64,000 nucleotides of DNA, from contig JAYODW010000004.1 in NCBI GenBank assembly GCA_038116745.1, positions 1-64,000 of the forward strand, written 5' to 3'. Positions within the stretch are counted from its first letter, which is position 1, and every line of letters begins with the position of its first letter. The DNA comes from JAYODW01 sp038116745. Lineage in GTDB: Bacteria; Pseudomonadota; Gammaproteobacteria; Ga0077536. Shown piece after piece: positions 8,805 to 18,669 of this stretch. The translations under genes and the position numbers were made by a program. The notes beneath the pieces are model-generated. The model did no database searches. It worked only from the letters and a program-made list of their open reading frames with translations, and had not been told where the DNA came from.

Positions 8805-8852
8805 GCTTGCCGTCCTTAATTCAGTCGTCGTGAATTTTCCTGCAAACCCTCT

Positions 8853-8868
8853 AGCAAGCTGCGTACCA
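8853..8868 (-). promoter_or_regulatory. Sigma-54 (-24/-12) promoter
   Basis: On the minus strand the sequence is TGGTACGCAGCTTGCT. It matches the RpoN consensus TGGCACG-N4-TTGCW with one change and has the obligatory GG-N10-GC spacing. The expected transcript start is near 8843, about 39 nt before the ATG at 8804 and upstream of a good Shine-Dalgarno. It drives the PEP-CTERM-like gene. Confidence 0.85.
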
Positions 8869-8953
8869 ATAACTGAAACATAGCGTAACCTATTGTTTTA
8901 GAAGAGTTAGCGCGCGCTACTGAAGCGCGCATTGTCATCTCGCCGTCGTCACG

Positions 8954-8970
8954 TGTAAAAAGCGCTGACA
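8954..8970 (-). promoter_or_regulatory. Putative enhancer box 1 for the PrsR-type activator
   Basis: The 17-mer TGTAAAAAGCGCTGACA (plus strand) is an imperfect palindrome with TGT-N11-ACA ends. It lies roughly 120 bp upstream of the predicted start site, a normal distance for a sigma-54 enhancer. A second copy with the same outer bases is at 9072. Confidence 0.6.
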
Positions 8971-9071
8971 TTCGCTCATTCGCTGACGCAAACGTTCTGC
9001 CGTACGTCAAACCAATCACAGCCATCCTTATGAAAAACAGTCAGTTAGTGATTTTTTCAGAGGGTCAGCGA

Positions 9072-9088
9072 TGTAAATTTTTCTGACA
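9072..9088 (-). promoter_or_regulatory. Putative enhancer box 2 for the PrsR-type activator
   Basis: The 17-mer TGTAAATTTTTCTGACA (plus strand) shares TGTAAA and CTGACA with box 1 at identical spacing but differs in the five central bases. That pattern is expected for two binding sites of one dimeric regulator rather than a recent duplication. It lies about 118 bp further upstream than box 1. Confidence 0.6.
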
Positions 9089-9118
9089 TGTCCTATCCGA
9101 CACCAGGCCTGACTACCC

Positions 9119-9934
9119 TTACCGCACCCCCAGAATCCACCCCTCCAGCCGTGCCTGCCGCCTTTCCTGCAGGGTCAACGGCGGATTGAAATACCCTCTG
9201 AGCGCCCCGCGACTGTCCATTTCCCGCAGCCAGCTGGCCACGGCGTAGGCATCGTGCTGGTCGCTGGTGCGATCGGCTTTCGGATAGCGCCGCCGGAACA
9301 GTGAAGGAAAAACCTCGGTCACGACCGAGCAGCCGGGTTCAAATTCAAAACCATCAAATGGCCAGAAATGCGTCCGCGCGCGGACCCGACGGTCCTGGCG
9401 CAGCTCGTTCAGCCAGGGGATCCCGGCGTGCGTGGATTTCGCCACCGAGCCCTGCACATCGAAATGAAACACGCTCTTCGCTCCGATGGTCCACCGCTCA
9501 CACAGCCGGAACTCCGTAGCGAGTCCCCCGACCGGCTCCTCCTCGCGCACGAAATCGACGTACATGTGGTCGTTGTGCGTCGGCCAGCGGTGGCAGAAAT
9601 GCCGCAGAAACGCGAGCCAGCTTTCCAGCCCGTGGCGCTGGTAGTAGGCCATGGGAAAGGCGAACGCGTGGTCTATACCGATGATGCACGGCCGCGGCCC
9701 GAGCAGACATTCGCGCACGTAGCGCGCGACCTCCTTGCGGCTCCACAGGCGCGCGCGCTCGTCGTACGGCGCGACGGCGACCGGCGCCCCGGCGCCTTCA
9801 CAGGAATACACCTGCAGCCCCGGCAGCCGGGACACCGGCGCCTTGGCCCCGGAGTAATCGATACCGACATAGCGCGAGAAAAGCGTCTGCGGGCGCCCCT
9901 GCGCGTCTTCGTCAAAGGGCAGCACGCGGCTCAC
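9119..9934 (-). CDS. DUF429-like predicted RNase H-fold protein
   Basis: The 271-residue protein opens with VGIDYSGAKAP, has IIGIDHAFAFP near residue 95, and ends with TEVFPSLFRRRYP and SDQHDAYAVASWL. This spacing of acidic residues (GIDxS, GIDxx, E, DxxDA) is the RNase H-like pattern of DUF429 proteins, whose function is not established. It overlaps the stop of the upstream ChaC-like gene by 4 bp (ATGA), so the two are co-translated. The family call is moderately sure; no biochemical role is proposed. Confidence 0.7.
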   Translation of the reverse strand: MSRVLPFDEDAQGRPQTLFSRYVGIDYSGAKAPVSRLPGLQVYSCEGAGAPVAVAPYDERARLWSRKEVARYVRECLLGPRPCIIGIDHAFAFPMAYYQRHGLESWLAFLRHFCHRWPTHNDHMYVDFVREEEPVGGLATEFRLCERWTIGAKSVFHFDVQGSVAKSTHAGIPWLNELRQDRRVRARTHFWPFDGFEFEPGCSVVTEVFPSLFRRRYPKADRTSDQHDAYAVASWLREMDSRGALRGYFNPPLTLQERRQARLEGWILGVR

Positions 9935-10503
9935 GCGCGCAAGGCCTCCACGGCGCGGCTCAGGTTCATGATCTCCTCATCCTCGATATCCAGCCGGCTG
10001 AGGTTAGCAGCCAGTTCGCGCAGATAGTCGCGGTTGGCACCCGAGGGCCCGTGTGAACGGGCAATCTGCGTGGCCATGTCCTGTAGCGGGGCCGGACCGA
10101 CGAAGCTCGGGTTGGCAGGCCCTGCAATGTAAGTAAGCGCTGACACTGTATCTTTACCCTCCAGCGCCACCATGACCTCTTCACGTTCGTACCCATTCTG
10201 TTCCCGGATATCGAGCGCGGCGAGGATCGCCTCCCGCTCGGTCGCGGCAGTCAGAAAGGCCATACCCCAGCAGTGCGCGCCCGCCTCCTCGACCAGGGTC
10301 ACCACCCGCCCGGGGGCATCGGGCACGCCGCGGTGATCGGGCGAGGCCTGCCAGAACCGCCGCCGCCAGCCGCGCAGCAACGCCGGCCGCTGCGCGATGA
10401 AGGGGAAATCCGGTCGCCAGATAAGCGAGCCGTAACCGAAAATCCATGCTGGTGCGCCAGCAGAGGTCGCCCGAACGGGCGTCGCTCGCGCGTCCTTATT
10501 CAT
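9931..10503 (-). CDS. chaC: Gamma-glutamylcyclotransferase, ChaC-like
   Basis: This 190-residue cytosolic protein has the ChaC signature WIFGYGSLIWRPDFPF at residues 19-34, which forms the glutamyl-binding loop. DIREQNGYERE follows and provides the conserved acidic residue in the active site. ChaC enzymes release 5-oxoproline and Cys-Gly from glutathione. Its length is normal for the family. It is the first gene of a two-gene unit with the DUF429 gene. Confidence 0.85.
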   Translation of the reverse strand: MNKDARATPVRATSAGAPAWIFGYGSLIWRPDFPFIAQRPALLRGWRRRFWQASPDHRGVPDAPGRVVTLVEEAGAHCWGMAFLTAATEREAILAALDIREQNGYEREEVMVALEGKDTVSALTYIAGPANPSFVGPAPLQDMATQIARSHGPSGANRDYLRELAANLSRLDIEDEEIMNLSRAVEALRA

Positions 10504-10869
10504 ATCCCAAGCGGTCCACCAGTCGCCAGCGTGCGCGGCTGAGCTTCGAGACAGCCGTGCGGGCTTTTGGACCGTATTGTCGAGTGACTGACTTTCATTC
10601 TGCTTTGCCGCTTAAAAAATCACCGCTTCCGAACAGCGTCATGGCGCCCGATGCCGGGCGCCGGAGATCGCCCTCGCACTATGGCATGGGGTTCAACATG
10701 CTGAAAAGATAGGCTGCGACGCTGGACTGCAGGCGCTCGTTTCCAGCGCTGTCCAGGTGATCGTGGATCGGAACGCCACGGACGTGTTCAGGAACGGATT
10801 GCGGCGCAAAACCGCTGGCCTCCGGTCTCAACCTGCCCGCACGCCTCAACCCGCAGGAGTCAGCTTGTC
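10504..10869. other. Divergent intergenic region between chaC-like gene and glpK
   Basis: These 366 bp contain no convincing gene. They must carry the two divergent promoters, but no strong sigma-70 match was picked out. The one clear structure is the inverted repeat at 10643-10662. A Shine-Dalgarno (AGGAG) precedes glpK. Confidence 0.5.
10643..10662. repeat. GC-rich inverted repeat
   Basis: GGCGCCCG-ATGC-CGGGCGCC is a perfect 8-bp stem with a 4-base loop in a divergent promoter region. There is no T-run on either side, so it is not a standard terminator. It could be a leader hairpin or operator. Confidence 0.4.
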
Positions 10870-12357
<1,488 letters not shown>

Positions 12358-12393
12358 GCTGATCCGTCTCGCGAGCGAGGCGCGCAGCCAACG

Positions 12394-13344
12394 CTACTCC
12401 CACTCAAGCTCGCGATAGGTACGGCTGACATTAAGGCCGTGCGCACGATCGCTGAGCTGCCATTTGCCCTTCTCGCCTTCGGCCACGACGCCTTGCGCAT
12501 CCTCAAGAAAAAGTCCTTTCGCGAGGGCCGCCCGGGTTTCAGCGATAAGCGTCTGAAAGTACTCACGCTCGGCCCGCGCGCCTTCCGGCCAGACGCGATC
12601 CGGCGGTCCGTGGCCGGGTATGACCAGTCGATAGTTGTGCTGTTCCGCCTCCTCGAGCCAGCGCAGCCAGCCCTTGAGACTCCCGTTCAGGATCGGCATG
12701 CGCTCGCGGAACAGCAGGTCGCCGGTCCACAGCGTATCGCTTGCCGCATCGTAGACCGTCAGGTCGGTATGGGTATGGGCGGTCTGCACCGCGCGCACGG
12801 TGAGCGTCCGGCCACCGAGGTCGAGTTCCAGCTGGTCTGTCACTGGCATATCGGGCGCCACGATCCGCTCGCTTAACGGGAGATCTGCAACCTCGTCCGC
12901 GAACCGTTCGAGAAAAAAATCACGACTGTCCGCAATCGCGCTACTCAGCTGTGCATGGCCCACGAACTGCGCCCCGGTAGCGCGAAACACACCGTTTCCA
13001 AGCAGATGGTCAAAATGCACATGGGTATTGATGACGTAGCACACGGGCAGCGGGGTCTGTGCCCGGATCGCCGCCAGCAGGGCGCGCCCGGTGCGGCTTG
13101 AACCACCGGTATCAACCACCGCTACACAGCGCTCACCGACGATAAACCCGATGTTGGCGCTGTCCTCGCGCAGCGGCGAGTCGATGTCGGCGATGGCGCC
13201 GCGGTGCAGATACAGGCCGGGCGCCAGCTCGTCGAGCTCAAAAGCGCTCGCAGACTGAGCGAGCATGAGAAGGATTAGGCAAATGAGTCGGTTCAGCCGC
13301 TCACAGTGCTGTCGCCAGAACGGCGGCCGGAGAGAGGACTGCAC
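12394..13344 (-). CDS. MBL-fold zinc metallohydrolase, quinoprotein-relay type, secreted
   Basis: The metallo-beta-lactamase zinc motif THVHFDH lies in VCYVINTHVHFDHLLGN. It is followed by LWTGDLLF and IPGHGPPDRVWP, which supply the remaining metal ligands. The stretch NIGFIVGERCVAVVDTGGS closely resembles the quinoprotein relay system zinc metallohydrolase 2 group. The open frame extends to an ATG at 13563, but that part overlaps the next gene and does not look like protein. A GTG at 13344 with GAGG five bases upstream gives 316 residues with a good signal peptide (LICLILLMLAQSASA). The protein is therefore probably periplasmic. No PQQ genes are visible, so the exact role is open. Confidence 0.8.
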   Translation of the reverse strand: MQSSLRPPFWRQHCERLNRLICLILLMLAQSASAFELDELAPGLYLHRGAIADIDSPLREDSANIGFIVGERCVAVVDTGGSSRTGRALLAAIRAQTPLPVCYVINTHVHFDHLLGNGVFRATGAQFVGHAQLSSAIADSRDFFLERFADEVADLPLSERIVAPDMPVTDQLELDLGGRTLTVRAVQTAHTHTDLTVYDAASDTLWTGDLLFRERMPILNGSLKGWLRWLEEAEQHNYRLVIPGHGPPDRVWPEGARAEREYFQTLIAETRAALAKGLFLEDAQGVVAEGEKGKWQLSDRAHGLNVSRTYRELEWE

Positions 13345-13396
13345 TTGAGCCTCGGCGCTCCCCACCGCGTGAGTCAACAATCTTTCAACGGCCGGC

Positions 13397-14239
13397 TCAG
13401 GACGCGCTGGTCGCGAGAGCGGCCTTAGCGTGCTCGAGATTTCCAAACAGATGCTTGAGCACATCGCGACCCTCGTCGGTATGCTCGAGTAGAGCGACAG
13501 CCGCATCGATGTAGGGTTCAACGCTTGAATTAAAGAAACCGGGATAGGCGTGCAGCAGGTCACCCGGACGCGCGTAGCCGGTCACGGCGTTGAAGCCGAT
13601 CTCCTCGAACTCGTAGAACACCGCAGAGAGTTTTTGCAGATAGCGCGGGTCGCTCAGCTGGCCAATCAGATCTGCGCCCCGTACCAGTCCGGGCAAGTCG
13701 TCCGTGAGGTGGTAGACAGGGTCGTCCGGCACCGGGAACCGGGTACGCTCCATGCACGCGAGCAGCAGATCCAGATCGGCAGCCGGGTCGTCCGCGAAGT
13801 TCTCCTGCACATAGAGTTTGCCGCGGTTGATGTGCAGCGGCATCAGAGCTGCATCACTATGCCCGCTGAGATCAACCGGCTCCTCGCCCGGAATGCCGGT
13901 TACCACCCTGGTGCCAGCGTCTCCCTGACACAAATCACGCACATAGCCGACGTCATGACACAGCAAAGCGCAGATCACGTTCGCCCATTGCGTCGGACTC
14001 ACCATGCGCTCACGCTGCTGCTTGGCTTTGAGCACTTCGAGCCCTACAAGGGTCACATGAGTCGTGTGCTCGACGTTGTGGTATAGCGCATCGCTCCGCC
14101 CCAGCGCTGAGAGCGCGGCCTGTGTCACGCGCAACGCAAATTCCAGGGGCGCCGATGCCTGCCCAGGATAGATCTCTTCATAGTGAGCACGTGCTCGGGC
14201 AGCAATGTTGTCCGCAAGAATCTGGGTGATTTGCAGCAT
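13397..14239 (-). CDS. HD-domain metal-dependent phosphohydrolase (Npun_R2479-like)
   Basis: This 280-residue protein has the HD pattern: YHNVEHTTHV (first His), then ICALLCHDVGYVRD (HD pair), LTRFPV-type MERTRFPVPDDP, and GLVRGADLIGQLSDPRYL (distal Asp). The order and wording match a family of HD metalloproteins annotated as Npun_R2479-like, known mainly from cyanobacteria and proteobacteria, whose substrate is unknown. It is upstream of, and in the same direction as, the metallohydrolase gene, with about 50 bp between them. Confidence 0.8.
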   Translation of the reverse strand: MLQITQILADNIAARARAHYEEIYPGQASAPLEFALRVTQAALSALGRSDALYHNVEHTTHVTLVGLEVLKAKQQRERMVSPTQWANVICALLCHDVGYVRDLCQGDAGTRVVTGIPGEEPVDLSGHSDAALMPLHINRGKLYVQENFADDPAADLDLLLACMERTRFPVPDDPVYHLTDDLPGLVRGADLIGQLSDPRYLQKLSAVFYEFEEIGFNAVTGYARPGDLLHAYPGFFNSSVEPYIDAAVALLEHTDEGRDVLKHLFGNLEHAKAALATSAS

Positions 14240-14470
14240 GGTCGGTTACCCGGACGTTTACGGGTGTTCCGTTACCCGGTCAGGACGCGGTTTAGCGGTC
14301 GTTCAGTGCGCAGATGTTGCCTTGTCATAAAGCAATCTTTCTACGAAATGTTTTTAGATTAAGGACTTATATAACACTTATAAAATAAATTCTAGTGTAG
14401 CAAGGTTGCCGGCAGTGCGGCCGCACGCATTCGAGAATGTATACGACGTAGGCCGCAAGGCAGACTTCTG

Positions 14471-15661
14471 TCAGCCAGGAAACAAACGTAACGGGAGTCG
14501 CGCGATACCGCGTACGGCATTACCCGGGGCGATCAGGGGGTCGGACAGAAGCTCCATCGACCTCACCCGATCGCACAGAGCCTCTACCAGAGCCCGGATC
14601 TCCAGCCGTGCCAGATGCTGTCCAACACAGACATGGACGCCATGACCGAGCGCGACATGGGGCCTGCGCGGCCGGTTCGGGTCGAACTGCTCAGGATCCT
14701 TCCAGCGCCGTGGGTCGCGGTTGGCGCCAGCCATCATCAGCAGAACCTTGGTCCCGGCAGGGATGATCAGCCCGTCAATTTCCGCGTCGACGACGCTGGT
14801 GCGGCAGAACGTGTGGATCGGCGACGCGAATCGCAACACTTCATCGAGAGCCTCGGCAACGCCAGCCGGCGCTGCACGCAGCTGCTGCCAGGCACCAGGG
14901 TCGGCGGCAAAGCAGTGCAGCAGGTGAGCGAGCGTTGCCACCGTCGTGTCTATGCCGGCCGACAACAGTGACCGCACCAGGAGCGCAGCTTCGTGGCTGT
15001 CGATGAGGCCCTGATCAACGACCGCAAACACGCGCGCGCCCAAGCCATCCGGGCTGAGCGCGTCCCGGGCACAAGCTGCACTGAGCCAGGCAAGCGTCTG
15101 CTCGGCGCCCGCCAGCGCATCGCGGCGCAGGCTGTTGTCCGGTCCGAGCGCATTGAACACCATGCGCCCGTAGTGCAGGAGATGTTCGCGTCCAGCAGAC
15201 GGGATCCCGACCAGATCCCCGAACGCGCGCAGAGGGAAGGCCTCGGCCAGCTCCCGCACGCCGTCGATATCACCCTGAGCCGACGCGGCATCCACGAAGT
15301 CGGCTGCCAGTGCGGCAAGCTGCGGACGCCAGGCATTAAGAATGGCTGGCGACAGGGCGCCGGCCAGCACGCGCCGTGTACGCTCATGGGCTGGCGGATC
15401 GACTTCGAGCACGATACTCGGCGGCCGCCAGGGTGGCTCGCGCGCGAAGTCCGCGAGCCCGACGCCGCGCGACGAGGTGAAGTGCTGCCAGTCGCGATAT
15501 ATCTGCTCCACCAGATCGACCCGCGCGACGGCCACCGCAGTGTAGCGCGGGATCGCAACCACAGGCGCGAGTTCCCGAATTTGTCCCTGCAGTCCGGCTG
15601 GGGCACAGAGCTCGACGGCATCGTAAGGGTCGCAGTCGAGTTCGGGCAGCTTCGCGCTCAA
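14471..15661 (-). CDS. Cytochrome P450, CYP199-like (probable 4-substituted benzoate oxidase)
   Basis: This 396-residue soluble bacterial P450 has the I-helix AGIDTTVATLAH, the K-helix ExxR (EVLRFASP) and the heme loop LGHGVHVCVGQHLARLE with its Cys ligand. The opening CDPYDAVELCAPAG and the I-helix wording resemble CYP199 enzymes, which O-demethylate 4-methoxybenzoate to 4-hydroxybenzoate. It is the last gene of an operon holding pobA, the next enzyme on that route. This supports a funnel from p-anisate-type substrates into protocatechuate. No ferredoxin or reductase gene is adjacent, so electrons must come from elsewhere. Substrate is inferred, family is certain. Confidence 0.88.
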   Translation of the reverse strand: MSAKLPELDCDPYDAVELCAPAGLQGQIRELAPVVAIPRYTAVAVARVDLVEQIYRDWQHFTSSRGVGLADFAREPPWRPPSIVLEVDPPAHERTRRVLAGALSPAILNAWRPQLAALAADFVDAASAQGDIDGVRELAEAFPLRAFGDLVGIPSAGREHLLHYGRMVFNALGPDNSLRRDALAGAEQTLAWLSAACARDALSPDGLGARVFAVVDQGLIDSHEAALLVRSLLSAGIDTTVATLAHLLHCFAADPGAWQQLRAAPAGVAEALDEVLRFASPIHTFCRTSVVDAEIDGLIIPAGTKVLLMMAGANRDPRRWKDPEQFDPNRPRRPHVALGHGVHVCVGQHLARLEIRALVEALCDRVRSMELLSDPLIAPGNAVRGIARLPLRLFPG

Positions 15662-15697
15662 CGGATCTCCGCTCCGGGGTACCGTCTCACGCGGTGC

Positions 15698-16084
15698 TCA
15701 GCCCCCGGCATCAAGGTCGCGGAATACCTGCTGCGCCAGCTTGTAGCCACGATTAGCGACCGGCACCCCGCAGTAGATGGCGCTATGCAGGAGCACCTCT
15801 TTAATCTCTTCCCGGGACAGTCCGTTGTTCAGTGCCCCGCGCACATGCAGCATGAACTCATCCGCGCGGTCGAGCGCGAGCAGCATCGACAGCGTGATGA
15901 AACTCCGCGTGCGGCGATCAAGCCCGGGCCGCTGCCAGACATCACCCCAGGCGTAGCGCGTGATGAAAGCCTGGAACTCGGCAGTGAAATCTGTCTTTGC
16001 CGCCTCAGCCCTGTCGACATAAGCCTCGCCGAGAACCTCTCGCCGGGTGGCCATCCCGTTAACGTAACGCTGCTCGTCATCCAT
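15698..16084 (-). CDS. pcaC: 4-carboxymuconolactone decarboxylase
   Basis: The 128-residue length is typical of stand-alone PcaC. Conserved parts are RREVLGEAYVDRAEA, AWGDVWQRPGLDRRTRSFITLSML and a helix with GLSREEIKEVLLHSAIYCGVP, the AhpD/CMD-fold core. It decarboxylates 4-carboxymuconolactone to 3-oxoadipate enol-lactone. It lies between pcaB and the P450 gene in the same operon. Confidence 0.95.
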   Translation of the reverse strand: MDDEQRYVNGMATRREVLGEAYVDRAEAAKTDFTAEFQAFITRYAWGDVWQRPGLDRRTRSFITLSMLLALDRADEFMLHVRGALNNGLSREEIKEVLLHSAIYCGVPVANRGYKLAQQVFRDLDAGG

Positions 16085-16129
16085 CGGTCGTTCCCCCCTG
16101 TTGTGCTCGTCAAGAAGCGCGGCTGACTC

Positions 16130-17488
16130 TCAGCCCGCATCCTCCCCCGAGAGCCTGGCCGCCGCTGCCAGCGCCTCATCGATGATGTGGTCAGCCATCC
16201 CCAGGTAGCTGGCCGGATCCAGAGCCCGATCCAGCGCTGCGCGATCTATCAGGGCAGCAATTTCCGACATCGCGACAAGCGCCTCGCTGAGCGGAATGTC
16301 ACCCGCAGCGGCATCGGCGACTGCCCGTTTCACCAGTCCCTGCGCAGCGCTCTGTCCGATAGACGGGCGCAGAGCTGCCGTCACCGCTTCGCTCATGATC
16401 ACCCCGCGGGTGAGAGCGAGATTCTGCAGCATCCGGCCCTGGTCGATTTCGAGCCCGCGCAGCGCACGCTGCAGCCCCAGCAGCGCACCGCCCGTCACCT
16501 CGAACAGCTCCGTCAGTGCCATAAATTCCGCATGCCAGGCGCCGGCCGCGCGTTCATGGGTCTGATCAAACGCGGCAAACACCGTCGCCAGCAGACCGGG
16601 AGCACGACGCGCGTTCGCGCTGACGGCCATGCTCGCCACCGGATTCCGCTTATGCGGCAGCGCCGATGAACCACCCCGTCCAGGAACGGGCGCCTCGCGG
16701 AGCTCTCCCACCTCGGTCTGCATCATGAGCAGCAGATCGGTCGCGATCTTTCCCGCGGTCGCCGCCAACCCGGCGAGCATTGCAGCCATCTCACGGATTG
16801 CACTGCGCTCTGTCTGCCAGGGCGGCACGGCGCGCAGCCCAAGCATCGCGGCGACCGCAGCAGTGAGCTCAGCGCCGCGATTGCCGTAGGCCGCGAGCGT
16901 TCCGGTCGCGCCGGAGAACTGCAGCGGCAGCGCCCTATGCAACTGCCGCAAGCGGGTATGGCCGTTAACCAGCCCCTGCAGCCAGCCGGCTGCCTTGACC
17001 CCGAACGTCGTCGGCCCGGCCTGCTGCGAGAGCGTCCGCGCCGACATCAGCGTGCCGCGGTGCGCACTCGCCAGTGCGCTCAGTTCAGACTCAAGGCGCA
17101 CAAGCTCACCGTCGAGCAGTTGCAAAGCCGCACGACAGCTCAGCATCAGCGCGCTGTCCATAACGTCCTGGCTGGTGGAGCCCAGGTGCACGTAGTGCCC
17201 GGCAGCAGCATCGACCGCGGTCACGTTCTCGGTAAGCGCGCGCACCAGTGGGATGGCGGGATTTGAACTCTCAGCCGTCTGCTTGCGCAGGGCTTCCGGA
17301 TCGAACTCTGTCGCCGTCGCGGCCACGGCAATGACCACCGCCGCCGACTCGGGAATAAGCCCGAGCTCCGCCTGGGCCCGGGCGAGCGCGACCTCAAAGG
17401 CCAGCATGTTTTCGAGCAGCGCCATTGCGGCAAAACAATCCGCCAGCTTCGGGGCGCCCAGATATTCGGACAGCAGGCCGCTGCTCAT
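16130..17488 (-). CDS. pcaB: 3-carboxy-cis,cis-muconate cycloisomerase
   Basis: This 452-residue member of the fumarase/aspartase superfamily shows the superfamily signature GGSSALPHKRNPVAS and the N-terminal stretch GSTSQDVMDSALML. PcaB closes 3-carboxymuconate, the product of protocatechuate 3,4-dioxygenase, to 4-carboxymuconolactone. The start overlaps the pobA stop by 4 bp (ATGA), and pcaC follows. Confidence 0.95.
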   Translation of the reverse strand: MSSGLLSEYLGAPKLADCFAAMALLENMLAFEVALARAQAELGLIPESAAVVIAVAATATEFDPEALRKQTAESSNPAIPLVRALTENVTAVDAAAGHYVHLGSTSQDVMDSALMLSCRAALQLLDGELVRLESELSALASAHRGTLMSARTLSQQAGPTTFGVKAAGWLQGLVNGHTRLRQLHRALPLQFSGATGTLAAYGNRGAELTAAVAAMLGLRAVPPWQTERSAIREMAAMLAGLAATAGKIATDLLLMMQTEVGELREAPVPGRGGSSALPHKRNPVASMAVSANARRAPGLLATVFAAFDQTHERAAGAWHAEFMALTELFEVTGGALLGLQRALRGLEIDQGRMLQNLALTRGVIMSEAVTAALRPSIGQSAAQGLVKRAVADAAAGDIPLSEALVAMSEIAALIDRAALDRALDPASYLGMADHIIDEALAAAARLSGEDAG

Positions 17489-18669
17489 AGCGAGCGTGCC
17501 GCGAGGCCGACGTAGTTCTCGGCAAAACTGCGCTGCGCCGTAGTTGAATCCGTCAGGTAATCGAGCTCTGCCTGCTGCAGGCGCTGAGTGAAACCGTCAC
17601 CCTCAAAACGATGCGTGAGTTGGGTAAACCACCAGGAGAAGCGCTCGGTTTTCCACACCCGGCGAAGGCACTGCTCGGAGTAAGCGTCCAGACCATGGTG
17701 GTCGCCGTAGAGCAGACTCGCCTCGAGCGCCGGCGCCAGGGCAGCGACGTCGCTGATGGCCAGGTTCAGGCCCTTGGCTCCGGTCGGCGGCACGATGTGC
17801 GCCGCATCGCCGGCCAGAAAGAGCTGCCCGTAGCGCATCGGCTCAGCCACAAAACTGCGCAGGGGCGCGATGCTTTTTTCAATCGACGGCCCACGCACCA
17901 GGCCGGCCGCGACACCGGCCGGCAGGCGCTGACACAGCTCGTCGAAAAACCGTTCATCCGACCAGTCATCGACCCGCTGATTGAGATCGACCTGGACGTA
18001 ATAACGGCTTCTAGTCGGAGAGCGCATGGAACACAGCGCGAAGCCGCGCGGATGGCTCGCGTAGATCAGCTCTTCGGAGACCGGCGGGGTGTCGCTGAGC
18101 AACCCGAGCCAGCCGAATGGGTACACGCGTTCGTACTCGCGACGCACTGCCGGCGGGATCTGCTGCCGGCTGACGCCATGGTAGCCATCGCAACCGACGA
18201 CGACATCGCATACTACGCTCAAGTGCTGTCCTGCATGCAAACAGCTCAACCGCACCGGCCCCGCGAGCGGGTCCGTCAGGGCGACGTCCGCGCATTCATA
18301 GAGCACACGGGTGCCGGCGATGTCGTGGGCTACGTTGAGATCGCGTGTGATCTCCGTCTGCCCGTAAACGGTGACCGCGTGCCCGGTCAGCGCTTTGAAA
18401 TCGATATGGGTGCAGCCGCCGCTGTGCGCAATATCCACACCGGCATGGACCAGACCATCCCGCCGCAGCCGTTCGCCGAGGCCCGCGGCATTGAGCGTGG
18501 CTACACTGCCCTGCTCCAGCACACCGGCGCGGATTCTGGACGCTACATGGGCGCGGCTCTGACGTTCGAGAATGACAACTTCAATACCCGCCTGAGTCAG
18601 CAGGTGCCCCAGCAGCAGACCAGCGGGACCGGCACCGATGATGCCAACCTGAACGCGCCTCTCAGACAT
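17485..18669 (-). CDS. pobA: 4-hydroxybenzoate 3-monooxygenase
   Basis: The 394-residue flavoprotein begins MSERRVQVGIIGAGPAG. This start is preferred over an ATG 183 bp upstream because the extra part lies inside pcaG and is not protein-like. Seen are the FAD GxGxxG motif, the VVGCDGYHGVSR motif, SRYYVQVDL (NADPH/substrate side) and FLAGDAAHIVPPTGAKGLNLA. It converts 4-hydroxybenzoate to protocatechuate. The start codon overlaps the pcaG stop by 8 bp. Placing pobA between the dioxygenase and cycloisomerase genes makes the operon a complete 4-hydroxybenzoate entry path. Confidence 0.96.
   Translation of the reverse strand: MSERRVQVGIIGAGPAGLLLGHLLTQAGIEVVILERQSRAHVASRIRAGVLEQGSVATLNAAGLGERLRRDGLVHAGVDIAHSGGCTHIDFKALTGHAVTVYGQTEITRDLNVAHDIAGTRVLYECADVALTDPLAGPVRLSCLHAGQHLSVVCDVVVGCDGYHGVSRQQIPPAVRREYERVYPFGWLGLLSDTPPVSEELIYASHPRGFALCSMRSPTRSRYYVQVDLNQRVDDWSDERFFDELCQRLPAGVAAGLVRGPSIEKSIAPLRSFVAEPMRYGQLFLAGDAAHIVPPTGAKGLNLAISDVAALAPALEASLLYGDHHGLDAYSEQCLRRVWKTERFSWWFTQLTHRFEGDGFTQRLQQAELDYLTDSTTAQRSFAENYVGLAARSL

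Larger units (their letters stand above)
8805..9118. other. Regulatory intergenic region upstream of the PEP-CTERM-like gene
   Basis: These 314 bp are richer in A/T than their surroundings and contain no credible gene. The 69-codon minus-strand frame at 8816-9025 overlaps the promoter and boxes. The region holds the sigma-54 promoter at 8853-8868 and the two 17-bp boxes at 8954-8970 and 9072-9088. Confidence 0.7.

Noticed and set aside
8816..9025. 69-codon minus-strand frame upstream of the PEP-CTERM-like gene
   Set aside because: It overlaps the sigma-54 promoter and an enhancer box and has no recognisable domain.
13345..13563. N-terminal extension of the metallohydrolase frame
   Set aside because: It lies largely in antisense-free overlap with the HD-protein gene, reads as low-quality sequence, and would hide the signal peptide. 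The GTG at 13344 has a good ribosome-binding site.
14415..14426. Perfect palindrome GTGCGGCCGCAC past the end of the pca operon
   Set aside because: It has no loop and no T-run, so it does not form a standard terminator. Such GC-rich palindromes are expected by chance here.
14993..16126. 377-codon plus-strand open frame
   Set aside because: It is antisense to the CYP199-like P450 and pcaC and shows no motif.
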